From positions 2,046,001 to 2,110,000 of the forward strand of contig NZ_CP020042.1 of NCBI RefSeq assembly GCF_002028425.1: 64,000 bases of DNA. Direction: 5' to 3'. The position numbers and the translations under genes are program-made. The notes below the pieces were generated by a model, which worked only from the letters and a program-made list of their open reading frames with translations, had not been told where the DNA came from and ran no database searches. This DNA is from Streptomyces katrae. Its GTDB lineage: Bacteria > Actinomycetota > Actinomycetes > Streptomycetales > Streptomycetaceae. Each line of letters begins with the position of its first letter. Position 1 is the first letter of the stretch. This document shows positions 9,236 to 18,241 of the stretch, one piece after another.

Positions 9236-9925
9236 ATGGGCACCGGTCGGCGGTATCACAACCGCATGAGTCTCGTCGTCTTCGAGTCACTGAGGCCGGT
9301 CCACTGCGCCGAGTGCCGGCGGGGTCCGCTGCGGCACCTCGTCCGTGAGTCCGGGGTGCCGCGCTGCCTGGACTGTGCCGACCTGGGGCACCTCGTGTAC
9401 CTGCCGCGCGGCAACGCGGCGCTCACCCGCCGGGCGCGGGAGGCCAGTTCGCTGTCGGCCGTCGTGGTGCGCCGGCACCGGGGGCGCCGGCGCTACGAGC
9501 GTCAGGGGCTGCTCGTCGAGGACGCCGCCCTGGCCCGCGCCGAGCGCGCCTGCCTCGCGGACGCCGACGCCCGGGCCCGGCGCCGGGAGCGGGACCGGCT
9601 GCGCCGGGCGGCCGAGGACGTACGGTTCACGGCCGCCTTCGCCGCCGAGATCCTGCGGCTGTTCCCCGGCTGTCCGCCCGAGCGGGCGCAGGCGATCGCC
9701 GCCCACGCCTCGGTGCGCGGCAGCGGCCGGGTCGGCCGCACCGCGGCCGGCCGGGCCCTGGACGAGCAGGCGGTGTCGATGGCGGTGCGGGCGGCCGTGC
9801 GGCACACCGACACCGAGTACGACGCCCTGCTGATGGCGGGGGTGCACCGGTTCGAGGCCCGCGCCCGGCTCGCGGCCCGCATCGACGCGATCCTCGACGG
9901 ATGGCGTGCGGGGCCCGTCAGTTGA
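9236..9925 (+). CDS. DUF2293-domain protein with N-terminal zinc ribbon
   Basis: A 229-residue cytoplasmic protein. Cys24-x2-Cys27 and Cys44-x2-Cys47 near the N-terminus look like a zinc ribbon. A basic, Arg-rich middle follows (about 65-125), then the DUF2293 region (about 130-222: FTAAFAAEILRLFPGCPPERAQAIAAHAS ... MAVRAAVRHTDTEYDALL). A nucleic-acid role is plausible from the basic character but unproven. The ATG at 9236 has AAGGTG five bases upstream. An ATG at 9266 (MSLVVFESL) is the alternative, with a poorer ribosome site. Confidence 0.82.
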   Translation: MGTGRRYHNRMSLVVFESLRPVHCAECRRGPLRHLVRESGVPRCLDCADLGHLVYLPRGNAALTRRAREASSLSAVVVRRHRGRRRYERQGLLVEDAALARAERACLADADARARRRERDRLRRAAEDVRFTAAFAAEILRLFPGCPPERAQAIAAHASVRGSGRVGRTAAGRALDEQAVSMAVRAAVRHTDTEYDALLMAGVHRFEARARLAARIDAILDGWRAGPVS

Positions 9926-10607
9926 CGCGGAAGCGGCGGTAGAGCATCACCCCGCCGAGGAGCAGTGCGCCGCTGCCGGGCAGCAGGTAGCCGAGCCCGT
10001 CGGAGCCGGTGTGGGCGAGGGCCGCGGGGCCGCCGGCCGGCAGGGAGGGCGCCGGGGTCGCGGGCGGGGTGACGGGCCGCTCGGTGACCGGCGGCAGCGG
10101 CTGGGGCGGCTTGCCCCCGGTGGGGGTCTCGCCGTTGACGGAGGTGTTCCCGTGGGAGGCGTTGCCGGCGCCGACGACGCTCACCGAGTTCCCGCTCACG
10201 TTGAGCGGGAGGTCGACGGGGAGTTGGATGCCGTTGCCGGACAGCACCCCGGGAGAATCCTTTCCGCGCCCTTCGGCAGCGGCCCCGCCCCCTTGCCCGC
10301 CCCCGGGTTTCGACGGATGGGAGGGCCTGGGATCGGGATTCCCGCCGTCCGGGCCCGTGTTGGCACAGCGGTTGCCCGCGGCCGGGTTGAGCACGCCGAC
10401 CACGCTCACGGTGTTCCCGCACACGTTCACCGGCACGTGGACCGGCAGCTGCACCAGGTTCCCCGAGAGCAGCCCCGGCGAGCGCTGGGCGGTCCCGCCC
10501 GCGTCGGCGTCGGCGTGGGCGAGGCCGCCCACTCCCGCCACCGCCAGGCCGCCACCCGCGACCATCGCCGCGATCAAGCCGTTCCGACGACTGTGACGCA
10601 TCAGCAT
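9918..10607 (-). CDS. Long chaplin with two chaplin domains and sortase signal
   Basis: Chaplins are secreted amphipathic proteins that coat aerial hyphae and spores. This 229-residue form has a signal peptide (about 1-32, cleavage near AHADAD). Chaplin domain 1 spans about 42-83, with Cys63 and Cys81. A Gly-rich linker and domain 2 (about 117-158) follow, then a Pro-rich wall-spanning stretch, the sortase motif LAHTG (197-201), a hydrophobic helix and the positive tail RRFRVN. It matches the long ChpA-C class anchored to peptidoglycan. Domain 2 has Ser at both usual cysteine positions (138 and 156). ATG 10607 or 10601 is the start; GGAAGG/AGGAA precedes both. The C-terminus overlaps the convergent DUF2293 gene by 8 bases. 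Confidence 0.93.
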   Translation of the reverse strand: MLMRHSRRNGLIAAMVAGGGLAVAGVGGLAHADADAGGTAQRSPGLLSGNLVQLPVHVPVNVCGNTVSVVGVLNPAAGNRCANTGPDGGNPDPRPSHPSKPGGGQGGGAAAEGRGKDSPGVLSGNGIQLPVDLPLNVSGNSVSVVGAGNASHGNTSVNGETPTGGKPPQPLPPVTERPVTPPATPAPSLPAGGPAALAHTGSDGLGYLLPGSGALLLGGVMLYRRFRVN

Positions 10608-10677
10608 TTCCTGCCTTCCGGAGGGTTTCCAGGGCGTCGCGCCCGTACCGGAGACAACGCGGTGGACCCGTTCGGGT

Positions 10678-10683
10678 TATAGA
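10678..10683 (-). promoter_or_regulatory. Candidate -10 element for the chaplin gene
   Basis: On the minus strand this reads TATAAC, about 71 bases upstream of the chaplin start, in the 122-base gap divergent from the HAD-like gene. No convincing -35 hexamer lies at normal spacing. The same gap holds an inverted repeat, GTAGGCA at 10688-10694 and TGCCTAC at 10720-10726, whose right arm ends 3 bases before the ATG of the HAD-like gene. A regulator bound there could affect both genes. Confidence 0.3.
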
Positions 10684-10729
10684 GCCGGTAGGCATTTCAC
10701 TCCATCGTGTACTGGGTAGTGCCTACTTC

Positions 10730-11278
10730 ATGACAGAACGACCGCTGCTCCTGCTGGACGTGGACGGCCCGCTGAACCCCTTCCGGTCCCTCTCGGCGGG
10801 ACTGCGCGGCTACACCAGCCACCGCATGCGCCCGGACGTCTGGCTCGCCTACCGCGACCCGCAATCCCGCCGCGCCCGTCGCGGGGTGCGGGTGCGCCTG
10901 CACCCCTCGCACGGGGCCCGCCTGCTGGCCCTGCCCTTCGAACTCGCCTGGGCCACCGCCTGGACCCATCAGGCCAACACCCTGATCTCCCCGCACATCG
11001 GGCTGCCCGCCGACCTCCCCGTGGTCGACTGGCCGGAGCTCTTCGCCCGCGACCCGGACGGCCTCTCCTGGAAGACCCGCCACCTCCTGGACTGGGCGGC
11101 CGGGCGCCCCTTCGCCTGGGTCGACGACATGATCACCCCGCAGGACCGGGCCTGGGTCCGCGAGCACCATCCGGCCCCGGCCCTCCTGCTGCGCGTCCTG
11201 CCCCGCCACGGCCTGCGCGAGCGGGACTTCGCGGCCCTGTCCTCCTGGGCGGCCGGGCTCAGCCCCGCAGGGCGCTGA
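10730..11278 (+). CDS. HAD-like hydrolase-domain protein
   Basis: A 182-residue protein starting MTERPLLLLDVDGPLNPF. The DVDG segment matches HAD motif I, where the first Asp is the nucleophile and the second the general acid. A second Asp pair, in WVDDMITPQD near residue 130, fits motif IV, which holds magnesium. The rest (LLALPFELAWATAWTHQAN) is typical of the small HAD-domain proteins common in Streptomyces. Substrate unknown. No clear ribosome site is visible; the start is immediately after an inverted repeat. The last 20 bases overlap the convergent SWIM gene. Confidence 0.8.
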   Translation: MTERPLLLLDVDGPLNPFRSLSAGLRGYTSHRMRPDVWLAYRDPQSRRARRGVRVRLHPSHGARLLALPFELAWATAWTHQANTLISPHIGLPADLPVVDWPELFARDPDGLSWKTRHLLDWAAGRPFAWVDDMITPQDRAWVREHHPAPALLLRVLPRHGLRERDFAALSSWAAGLSPAGR

Positions 11279-12464
11279 CCGGGTCCGGAGAGGGCCGGCC
11301 CGTGGGCCACCAGTCGTCCGTCCCCGGACGGGACTCGTAGGCGTACCAGAGGCCGTCGCGGCCCAGGCGGAGCTGGCGGGTGCGGTCGGTGAGGCGGTTG
11401 CGTCCGGGGCGGAAGGAGCCCTGTCCGGCGGCGAGCAGGGCGGGGCGGGCCCGGTCGAAGGGGCCGGCCGGCGGGTCCCACGGCTCGTCGAGGACGGTCA
11501 GCGCGGGCAGCCCGCCCTGCCGCCAGGCCGCGGCGGCGCGGGCCAGGTCGGTGGTGGTCCGCCCGGTGGCCCTGGCCAGTTCGCGGTAGAGGGCGCGGGC
11601 GGCGCCGGTGAGACCGGCCGTGGGGTGAGCGGAGGCCAGTCGTACGGCGTCCTGCCAGAGGCCGAGTCCGCCGATCGGGTCCTCGCCCGTGGTGAGCAGC
11701 GCCAGGGCGCGGGCGGCCGCGTCACCGGCAAGCTGCTCCAGCGCCAGCGGGTCCGGGGCCGCCGGGTCGGACGGGTAGGCGGGCGGCGCTCCCACCGCCG
11801 CCGGAGCGGCGAGCGGGGCGGGCAGCGGGGGCAGGACCGTGCGGGCCACCGCGGCGCGGGCCGGAACACCGGGGAAGTCCAGCGCGGCGTCGGGCCGTTC
11901 GCGCGCGGCGTGCGCGGCGTTGCGCCGGGCCAGGTCCTCCAGGAGCTCCCGCTCGCCGCGGCCGCGCAGGAGCAGCAGGACGAACGGGTCGGCGTCGAGG
12001 AGGCGGGCGGCCCGGTAGCAGAGGGCCGCCGCGTGCTTGCAGGGCGGTCTCGCGGGGTCCGGGCAGGAGCAGCGCGCCCGCAGTTCGCCCGCCCCGGGCA
12101 GGATCAGCCCGGCGAGGGACTGCGGGACCTCCCGCTCCAGCAGTGCCGCCAGCGCGGCGGGATCCGCCGCCACCGCCTCCAGCACCTCGGCCCACTCGGC
12201 GTCGGCGAAGGCAGCCAGGGCCAGCTCGGTGCGGTAGGGGCGGGCCCGGCTGCCCCGGACGTAGGCCACGATCCGGCCGGGGGTGACCGTCACCGCGTCG
12301 ACGTGTCCCTCGCCGGCGTACGCACGGCCGCGCGCGAGGCGGCCCGCGTCCGGCGCGGACTCCTCCAGGGCGCGCACCCAGGCCCGGCCCCACCAGGTCA
12401 CGGCCTCCGGCCCGGCGGGCACGGTCTCGAAGGTGCGGCGGCGGTCGTCCCGCGCGGTGATCAT
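11259..12464 (-). CDS. SWIM zinc-finger protein
   Basis: About 401 residues, with the SWIM finger at roughly 130-155: RCSCPDPARPPCKHAAALCYRAAR, i.e. CxCx7CxH. SWIM fingers bind DNA or proteins, and in bacteria they usually accompany SNF2 helicases. The N-terminus (RTFETVPAGPEAVTWWGRAWVRALEE) and the following beta-rich region match bacterial SWIM proteins of the SNF2 partner type. The ATG at 12462-12464 overlaps the SNF2 stop as ATGA, so translation is coupled. The frame is open far upstream, but that is antisense and out-of-frame sequence within the helicase gene. Confidence 0.88.
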   Translation of the reverse strand: MITARDDRRRTFETVPAGPEAVTWWGRAWVRALEESAPDAGRLARGRAYAGEGHVDAVTVTPGRIVAYVRGSRARPYRTELALAAFADAEWAEVLEAVAADPAALAALLEREVPQSLAGLILPGAGELRARCSCPDPARPPCKHAAALCYRAARLLDADPFVLLLLRGRGERELLEDLARRNAAHAARERPDAALDFPGVPARAAVARTVLPPLPAPLAAPAAVGAPPAYPSDPAAPDPLALEQLAGDAAARALALLTTGEDPIGGLGLWQDAVRLASAHPTAGLTGAARALYRELARATGRTTTDLARAAAAWRQGGLPALTVLDEPWDPPAGPFDRARPALLAAGQGSFRPGRNRLTDRTRQLRLGRDGLWYAYESRPGTDDWWPTGRPSPDPVSALRG

Positions 12465-15376
12465 GCGGGCCTCCGCAGGGAGACGAGGTCGGCCAGCTCG
12501 CGGTCGGTGAGCTCGGTCAGCGCGGACTCGCCGGAGCCCAGCACGGCGTCGGCGAGGGCGCGTTTGGCCTCCAGGAGTTCGGCGATGCGGTCCTCGACGG
12601 TGCCCTCGGCGATGATGCGGTGGACCTGGACGGGCTGGGTCTGGCCGATGCGGTAGGCGCGGTCGGTGGCCTGTTCCTCGACGGCCGGGTTCCACCAGCG
12701 GTCGTAGTGGACGACGTGCCCCGCACGGGTGAGGTTGAGGCCGGTGCCGGCGGCCTTGAGGGAGAGCAGGAAGACGGGTACGGCGCCGGACTGGAAGCGG
12801 TCGACGAGTTCCTCGCGGCGGGGCACCGGGGTGCCGCCGTGCAGGAGCTGGCTGGGGATGCCGCGGGCGGCGAGGTGGCGTTCGAGGATGCGGGCCATCG
12901 TCACGTACTGGGTGAAGACCAGGACCGAGCCGCCCTCGGCCAGGATGGTGTCCAGCAGCTCGTCGAGCAGGGCGAGTTTGCCCGAGCGGTGCGGGATGCG
13001 CGGCTCGGCCTCCCTCAGGTACTGCGCCGGGTGGTTGCAGATCTGCTTGAGCGAGGCCAGCAGCTTCATGATCATCCCGCGCCGCTCGATGCCCTCGCTG
13101 CCCTCGATCACGGCCATCGCCTCCTCCACCGCCGCCTGGTAGAGCGAGACCTGCTCCCGGGTCAGGGACACCGGATGGTCGGTCTCGGTCTTCGGCGGCA
13201 GCTCGGGCGCGATACCCGGGTCGGACTTCTTGCGGCGCAGCAGGAACGGCCGCACCAGCGCGGCCAGCCGGGCGACGGCCGCCTCGTTGCCCCCGTCCTC
13301 CTCCTGCTGGTGCTCCACGGGGCGGGCGTGCCGGGCGCGGAAGGCGGTGAGCGGGCCCAGCAGCCCGGGGGTGGTCCAGTCGAGGAGCGCCCACAGCTCG
13401 GAGAGGTTGTTCTCCACGGGGGTACCGGTCAGCGCCACCCGCGCCGGGGCCGGGATCGTCCGCAGCGCCTTCGCGGTCGCCGAATGCGGGTTCTTCACGT
13501 GCTGTGCCTCGTCGGCGACGACCAGGCCCCAGCGCTGGGCGGCCAGCCGCCCGGCCGAGGCCCGCATCGTCCCGTAGGTGGTGAGGACGAAGCCGCCCCC
13601 GAGGGAGTCGAGGGTGCGGTCCCCGCCGTGGAAGCGGCGCACGGGCGTCCCCGGGGCGAACCTCTCGATCTCCCGCTGCCAGTTCCCCAGCAGGGAGGCC
13701 GGGCACACCACCAGCGTGGGCTCCGGGCGGGCCCGGTGCAGGTGCAGCGCGATCAGCGTGACCGTCTTGCCCAGCCCCATGTCGTCGGCGAGACAGCCCC
13801 CGAGCCCCAGCGAGGTCATCAGGTCCAGCCAGGCCAGCCCCCGCAGCTGGTAGTCCCGCAGGGTGGCCTTCAGCCCCGCCGGAGCGGCCGGCGGGACCAG
13901 CTCGCCCGTCAGCCGGTCCCGCAGCGCGGCGAGCGCGCCCGCCGGGACCGCTTCCACCGGCTCTCCGTCGACCTCGGCCGTCCCCGTCAGTACGGTGGCG
14001 AGCGCGTCCACCGGGTCCAGCAGGCCCAGCTCCCGCTTGCGCGCCTTGCGCACCAGCTCGGGGTCGACCCGCACCCACTGGTCGCGCAGCCGTACCACCG
14101 GCCGGTGGGCCTGCGCGAGGGCGTCCATCTCCGAAGGGGTGAGCCGGTCGCCTCCGAGTGCGAGCTCCCAGGAGAACGCGAACAGCCCGGCGGCGTCGAA
14201 GAAGGCCGTGCCGTCGGTGGCGGAGCCCGGCGCGGCCTGCCGGACGACGGCGGTCGCGGTGAGGGTACGGGCGAGCTCGCGCGGCCAGTGCACCGCGACC
14301 CCGGCCCGCTCCAGCCGGGTCGCGGCGGCGCCCAGGAGGTCTTCGAGCTCCGGATCGGACAGGGCGAGGGAGTCGGGCACGGGCTGGTCGAGCAGGCGCA
14401 GCAGCGGCGGCCAGACCCGGCCGGCCCGGCGCAGCGCGAGCACGGCGTCGATCCGGGCGCGCGGCCCGAAGCCGGCCGCGGCGGCCCCGGCCCACAGCGG
14501 CCCGGCGTCGGTCACCAGGGTCGGGTCGGCGAGGCTGTGCACCTGGACCACGGCGGCCCCGGCACGGCGGACGTCCTCCGGCTCGGCCTCGTCGAAGAGG
14601 CGGAACGCGGACAGGTCGAGCCGCAGGGAGATCCCCACCCCGGCATCGGCGCCCGCCGCGACCTGCGCGGCCCACTCCCGTATCCCGGGCACCTGCTGCG
14701 GCGGGGCCGCGGCGAACGGCGCTCCGGCGGCGAACGGCGCGGCCGGGGTGCGCGGCAGGGTGTCGGCGACGGCGTCGAGGAAGGCCCGGACCAGGGCCTG
14801 TGGTTCGGGCAGCGCCAGCGGGCGGCGCCCCGGGAGCGGGGTGGCGTACCCCTCGTACGGGAGGGCGGCGGCGACGGCGCGCAGGTAGCCGACGTCATCG
14901 GCGTCGAGCGGACCGGCGCGCCAGGCGTCGGCGCCGCCCGGCGTGAGCCCGGGCAGCAGGCGGCCCCGGGCCGTGAGGGCCAGGGCCTGTACGGCGGCGG
15001 TGCCCCAGGCCCGGGTGGCGGGATGGGCGGCGGGGCTGTGGGCGGCCCGGGTCAGCAGGGGCAGGGCCTCGGCCACGGGGAGGGTCAGGGCCGGCACGCT
15101 GCGGGTACGGACCCCGGAGCCGTGCGGCCGCACGACCTGGAGCGGATGCGGGGTCCCGGGGCCCTCGGGCAGCGGCTCCCCCTGGGGGCACCAGAAGGCC
15201 ACCCGCCCCTCACGGGGGACCTCGGCGGGGAGGAACACGGCGGCCCGGCGCAGCAGCGGCGGCAGCGGCGACGGCCGTTGCGGCGCCGGCTGATCTGGCG
15301 ACGGCCGATGCATCGACTGAGGCATCGACTGAGGCATCGGGTGATGCGACGGCTGTGGATGCGGCTGCGTGGTCAC
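12461..15376 (-). CDS. SNF2-family DEAD/DEAH-box helicase
   Basis: DNA-dependent ATPase of about 971 residues that probably remodels protein-DNA complexes together with the SWIM partner. An N-terminal SNF2-associated region is followed by the motor: Walker A DDMGLGKTVTLIALHLHR (about residue 530), the box II sequence ADEAQHVKNP (about 620), motif III TGTPVENNLSELW, and the C-terminal lobe with FTQYVTMARILERHL, LKAAGTGLNLT and WWNPAVEEQATDRAYRIGQ. GTG start at 15376, with GGGAGGGG about 5 bases upstream. The frame is open for another 124 codons upstream but without conserved sequence. The extreme N-terminus is His/Met/Pro/Gln-rich (repeated PMPQSMPQSM). Confidence 0.93.
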   Translation of the reverse strand: MTTQPHPQPSHHPMPQSMPQSMHRPSPDQPAPQRPSPLPPLLRRAAVFLPAEVPREGRVAFWCPQGEPLPEGPGTPHPLQVVRPHGSGVRTRSVPALTLPVAEALPLLTRAAHSPAAHPATRAWGTAAVQALALTARGRLLPGLTPGGADAWRAGPLDADDVGYLRAVAAALPYEGYATPLPGRRPLALPEPQALVRAFLDAVADTLPRTPAAPFAAGAPFAAAPPQQVPGIREWAAQVAAGADAGVGISLRLDLSAFRLFDEAEPEDVRRAGAAVVQVHSLADPTLVTDAGPLWAGAAAAGFGPRARIDAVLALRRAGRVWPPLLRLLDQPVPDSLALSDPELEDLLGAAATRLERAGVAVHWPRELARTLTATAVVRQAAPGSATDGTAFFDAAGLFAFSWELALGGDRLTPSEMDALAQAHRPVVRLRDQWVRVDPELVRKARKRELGLLDPVDALATVLTGTAEVDGEPVEAVPAGALAALRDRLTGELVPPAAPAGLKATLRDYQLRGLAWLDLMTSLGLGGCLADDMGLGKTVTLIALHLHRARPEPTLVVCPASLLGNWQREIERFAPGTPVRRFHGGDRTLDSLGGGFVLTTYGTMRASAGRLAAQRWGLVVADEAQHVKNPHSATAKALRTIPAPARVALTGTPVENNLSELWALLDWTTPGLLGPLTAFRARHARPVEHQQEEDGGNEAAVARLAALVRPFLLRRKKSDPGIAPELPPKTETDHPVSLTREQVSLYQAAVEEAMAVIEGSEGIERRGMIMKLLASLKQICNHPAQYLREAEPRIPHRSGKLALLDELLDTILAEGGSVLVFTQYVTMARILERHLAARGIPSQLLHGGTPVPRREELVDRFQSGAVPVFLLSLKAAGTGLNLTRAGHVVHYDRWWNPAVEEQATDRAYRIGQTQPVQVHRIIAEGTVEDRIAELLEAKRALADAVLGSGESALTELTDRELADLVSLRRPA

Positions 15377-15538
15377 GAGTCCCCCTCCCTGGTGCTCGGC
15401 GCTCCGCCCGGTCGTGGCGGATCCCATGCCGCCGAGTCTAGGCGCGGCCACTGACAACGCCGCTGACCTGGGCATACGCGGGCCCTGCGGAGCGTGCCAC
15501 CATGGAAGGGAGGTCTCCGTCGGGGCGAAGGGACGACC

Positions 15539-15799
15539 ATGCGAAGCGGAAACGAGCCCCTGACCGCCCGCAGCCCGCTGCGGCTGCGGTTCTGGCTCAG
15601 CGTGTGGGGGCTGATCTGGGCGGCCGCCGGAGCGGCGGCGTTCTCGCTGGCCGGACGGCCCGGCTGGGCCGCGGCCTGCGCGGCACTGGCGGTGCTGGCC
15701 GCCGTGGACCTGGCCGTGGTGGTCCACCACATCCACCAGGGCCCGCACTACCAGCCGGGGCGCGACATCCCCCCGTACGAACCCCCGCGCAGCCGGTGA
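15539..15799 (+). CDS. Small membrane protein, DUF6343 type
   Basis: An 86-residue protein with two hydrophobic helices (about 19-37, LRFWLSVWGLIWAAAGAAAF, and 41-60) separated by a Gly-Arg-Pro turn. A polar C-terminus follows: HHIHQGPHYQPGRDIPPYEP. The N-terminal RSGNEPLTARSPLRLR is characteristic of the family. The function is not known. The ATG at 15539 is preceded by GGGGCGAAGGGA. Divergent from the SNF2 gene. Confidence 0.8.
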   Translation: MRSGNEPLTARSPLRLRFWLSVWGLIWAAAGAAAFSLAGRPGWAAACAALAVLAAVDLAVVVHHIHQGPHYQPGRDIPPYEPPRSR

Positions 15800-15829
15800 C
15801 GCACGCGCCGGGCCGCGGACCCGGCGCCG

Positions 15830-16234
15830 TCAGCCCTCGAAGCGGGCCGCCTCCAGGTACTCGGGCTGCGGGTCGAGGGCGGCGGCGAGCCGGAAGTGCC
15901 GCCGGGCCCGCTCGGGCCGGCCGGCACGCTGGTGGGTGCGGGCCAGCGCGAAGTGGGCGAAGGCGTTGTCCGGCTCCCGCTCCAGGACCAGCTCGAACTC
16001 CAGCTGCGCGGGCCGCAGCTGGGCCGCCGCGAAGAAGGCCCGGGCGCGCAGCAGGCGCGCCGCGGTGTTCTCGGGGTGGGCGGCTATGACGGAGTCGAGC
16101 AGCCGGACCGCGCCGCGCGGGTCCCGGGCTTCGAGCAGCTGCTCGGCGGCCCGGTAGTCGATGACGTGGGTCTCGGGACTCGGGGGGCCGGCGGGCTCCC
16201 GCGGGGACGGCGGCGTGGGCGTGGTGTCGGGCAC
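15830..16234 (-). CDS. Tetratricopeptide-repeat protein
   Basis: A 134-residue cytoplasmic protein with a Pro-rich start (MPDTTPTPPSPREPAGPP) and about three TPR helical pairs from residue 25 on: DYRAAEQLLEARDPRGAVRLLDSVIAAHPENTAARLLRARAFF, then QLEFELVLEREPDNAFAHFALARTHQRAG, then RPERARRHFRLAAALDP. TPRs mediate protein contacts; the partner is unknown. The GTG at 16234 was chosen because GGAAGGAGA lies 9 bases upstream; the frame extends further to 16330 without support. Located downstream of coaE on the same strand with a 192-base gap, as in other streptomycetes (from memory). Confidence 0.85.
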   Translation of the reverse strand: MPDTTPTPPSPREPAGPPSPETHVIDYRAAEQLLEARDPRGAVRLLDSVIAAHPENTAARLLRARAFFAAAQLRPAQLEFELVLEREPDNAFAHFALARTHQRAGRPERARRHFRLAAALDPQPEYLEAARFEG

Positions 16235-16426
16235 AGTAAGTCTCCTTCCCTCTGCGCACGCCCTCAACGCACCTGCGCACCAGGGTTGTTCCCCGGTGAC
16301 GCGGCGGCCGCGTTCCGCTACTCCGCGCACGCCGCACGCACTGCGGCCCCGACCCGGGCGCGCCGTCCACGGCCCGCGCCCGCCGCCCGTGGGCGGGTGG
16401 CCGGGCTGCTCCGCGGAACTGTCGCT

Positions 16427-17041
16427 TTACGCGTCCCCCGTGCGCGCCGCGGCCCGCTCCCCGAGCTGTTCCCACACCGCGCGGACCTGGGGCTCCAGTG
16501 CCTCCAGCGGGCCGTCGTTGTCGATCACCAGCGTGGCCACCGCCAGCCGCTGTTCCCGGGTGGCCTGCGCGGCCATGCGGGCGCGGGCCTCCTCCTCGGT
16601 CATCCCGCGCAGCGCGGTGAGCCGGGCCAGCTGCGTCGCCGGTGCGGCGTCCACGACGACCACCAGGTCGTACAGCGGTGCGAGCCCGTTCTCCGTGAGG
16701 AGCGGGACGTCGTGCACCACGATCGCGTCGGGCCCGGCGGCCTCCTCCAGCTCGGCGGACCGGGCCCCGACCAGCGGGTGCACGATCGCGTTCAGCGTGC
16801 GGAGCTTCTCGGGGTCGGCGAAGACGATCGCCCCGAGCTTCGGCCGGTCCAGCGCCCCGTCATCGGTCAGCACGGACTTCCCGAAGGCCTCCACCACGGC
16901 CGCGAGGCCCGGTGTGCCCGGCTCCACGACCTCCCGTGCGATCCGGTCGGCGTCCACGACGACCGCCCCGTACCCCGCCAGCAGCCGCGAGACCTCGCTC
17001 TTGCCGGCACCGATTCCGCCTGTCAGGCCCACCTTCAGCAT
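16427..17041 (-). CDS. coaE: Dephospho-CoA kinase
   Basis: Last step of coenzyme A synthesis: phosphorylates the 3'-hydroxyl of dephospho-CoA with ATP. The 204-residue protein starts [21 protein letters not shown] (Walker A GGIGAGKS, residues 8-15). It continues with [18 protein letters not shown], the LID-region [25 protein letters not shown] and the adenine-binding VIDNDG. ATG at 17041. Lies 68 bases downstream of the PAC2 gene, same strand. The frame is open for a long way upstream only because the opposite and shifted frames are open in this GC-rich DNA. Confidence 0.95.
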   Translation of the reverse strand: MLKVGLTGGIGAGKSEVSRLLAGYGAVVVDADRIAREVVEPGTPGLAAVVEAFGKSVLTDDGALDRPKLGAIVFADPEKLRTLNAIVHPLVGARSAELEEAAGPDAIVVHDVPLLTENGLAPLYDLVVVVDAAPATQLARLTALRGMTEEEARARMAAQATREQRLAVATLVIDNDGPLEALEPQVRAVWEQLGERAAARTGDA

Positions 17042-17109
17042 GCCCAGCACCCTAACGCCCCGCTCCCGGACGGCTCCGGCCGCATCCCTGCGCCCCCCAC
17101 TGCCGTCCG

Positions 17110-18048
17110 TTACGCGTCGCCCTCGCGCTCCGCGAGGAACCGCTCGAACTCGCGGCCGAGCTCGTCCGCCGTCGGGATCTCGGCCGGCTCGGCGATCATG
17201 TTGCCCCGGGTCTCGGCCCCGGCGGCGGCGTCGTACTGGTGCTCCAGACCCTGGACGAGGCTGACGAGCTCCTCGTCGCCCTCGCGGATCTGCCGGTCGA
17301 TCTCCGTCTGCGTGCGGTGCGCCTCGGTGCGCAGGGCGTGGGCGACGGCCGGCAGGACCAGTCCGGTCGCGGCGGTGATCGCCTCGAGCGCGGTGAGCGC
17401 GGCGTCCGGGTACGGGGAGCGGGCGACGTAGTGCGGGACGTGCGCCGCGACGCCGAGCACGTCGTGCCCGGCCTGGGCGAGGCGGAACTCGATCAGCGAC
17501 TCGGCGCTGCCGGGGACCTGGGCCTCGTCGAAGGGGCTGCGGTGGCCGGGCATCAGGTCGGTGCGGTTGCCGTGCGGGGTGATGCCGACGGGCCGGGTGT
17601 GCGGGACGCCCATGGGGATGCCGTGGAAGTTGACCGAGAGCCGGACGCCGAGCCGCTCCACGATCTGGCGGACGGCGACGGCGAAGCGCTCCCACTCCAC
17701 GTCCGGCTCGGGGCCGGAGAGCAGCAGGAAGGGCGCGCCGGTGGCGTCCTGGACGAGGCGGACCTCCAGGCGGGGTTCCTCGAACTCCGTCCAGTGGTCG
17801 CGCTGGAAGGTCAGCAGCGGGCGGCGGGCCCTGTAGTCCACCAGCCGGTCCGCGTCGAAGCGGGCCACCACCTGGTGGGGCAGGGTGTCGAGGAGCCGCT
17901 CGACGATCTGCTCGCCGGTCTCTCCGGCGTCGATGTAGCCCTCGAAGTGGTAGAGCATGACCAGTCCGGCCGAGTCCTGGGCCAGCGCCATGTCGGCCAC
18001 CGCCAGACCCTTGGCGTCCCATTCGTACAGACCCTGTGGATCACGCAC
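17110..18048 (-). CDS. PAC2-family (proteasome-assembly-chaperone-like) protein
   Basis: A 312-residue cytoplasmic protein of the PAC2 superfamily, related to eukaryotic proteasome assembly chaperone 2; the bacterial role is unproven. Features are [23 protein letters not shown] near the N-terminus, [46 protein letters not shown] and a C-terminal helical region after [14 protein letters not shown]. The GTG at 18048 ([17 protein letters not shown]) fits family N-termini and has GGAGGAG 9 bases upstream. In-frame GTGs at 18054 and 18057 sit too close to it. The same strand continues into coaE. Confidence 0.85.
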   Translation of the reverse strand: MRDPQGLYEWDAKGLAVADMALAQDSAGLVMLYHFEGYIDAGETGEQIVERLLDTLPHQVVARFDADRLVDYRARRPLLTFQRDHWTEFEEPRLEVRLVQDATGAPFLLLSGPEPDVEWERFAVAVRQIVERLGVRLSVNFHGIPMGVPHTRPVGITPHGNRTDLMPGHRSPFDEAQVPGSAESLIEFRLAQAGHDVLGVAAHVPHYVARSPYPDAALTALEAITAATGLVLPAVAHALRTEAHRTQTEIDRQIREGDEELVSLVQGLEHQYDAAAGAETRGNMIAEPAEIPTADELGREFERFLAEREGDA

Positions 18049-18160
18049 CGTCACCACTCCTCCCTCGCACCGTGTTCTCTGCAGGCAACGTCCAAGGACG
18101 CCCGGCCATTCCCCAGTTGGCCGCATTCACCGGAACGCAACACAACGGAGGGAAACGCGA

Positions 18161-18192
18161 CGAGGCCCGCCCCCCGAAGGGGACGGGCCTCG
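18161..18192 (-). terminator. Terminator after rpsA
   Basis: Inverted repeat CGAGGCCCG (18161-18169) and CGGGCCTCG (18184-18192), with further C/G pairing inside the loop region. It lies 50 bases downstream of the rpsA stop and upstream of the PAC2 gene. On the minus strand a T-containing stretch (TCGCGTTTCCCTCC) follows the stem. It separates the highly expressed ribosomal gene from the PAC2-coaE unit. Confidence 0.75.
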
Positions 18193-18241
18193 CCGTTCAG
18201 CTCACCTCACGCCGGAGCGTGGAGCACTCGCTGCGCTGCGA

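Noticed and set aside
12620..15454. A 944-codon open frame on the plus strand opposite the SNF2 helicase.
   Set aside because: It is the antisense reading of a well-conserved helicase; its sequence is low-complexity Gly/Arg/Ala, as expected from third-position GC bias.
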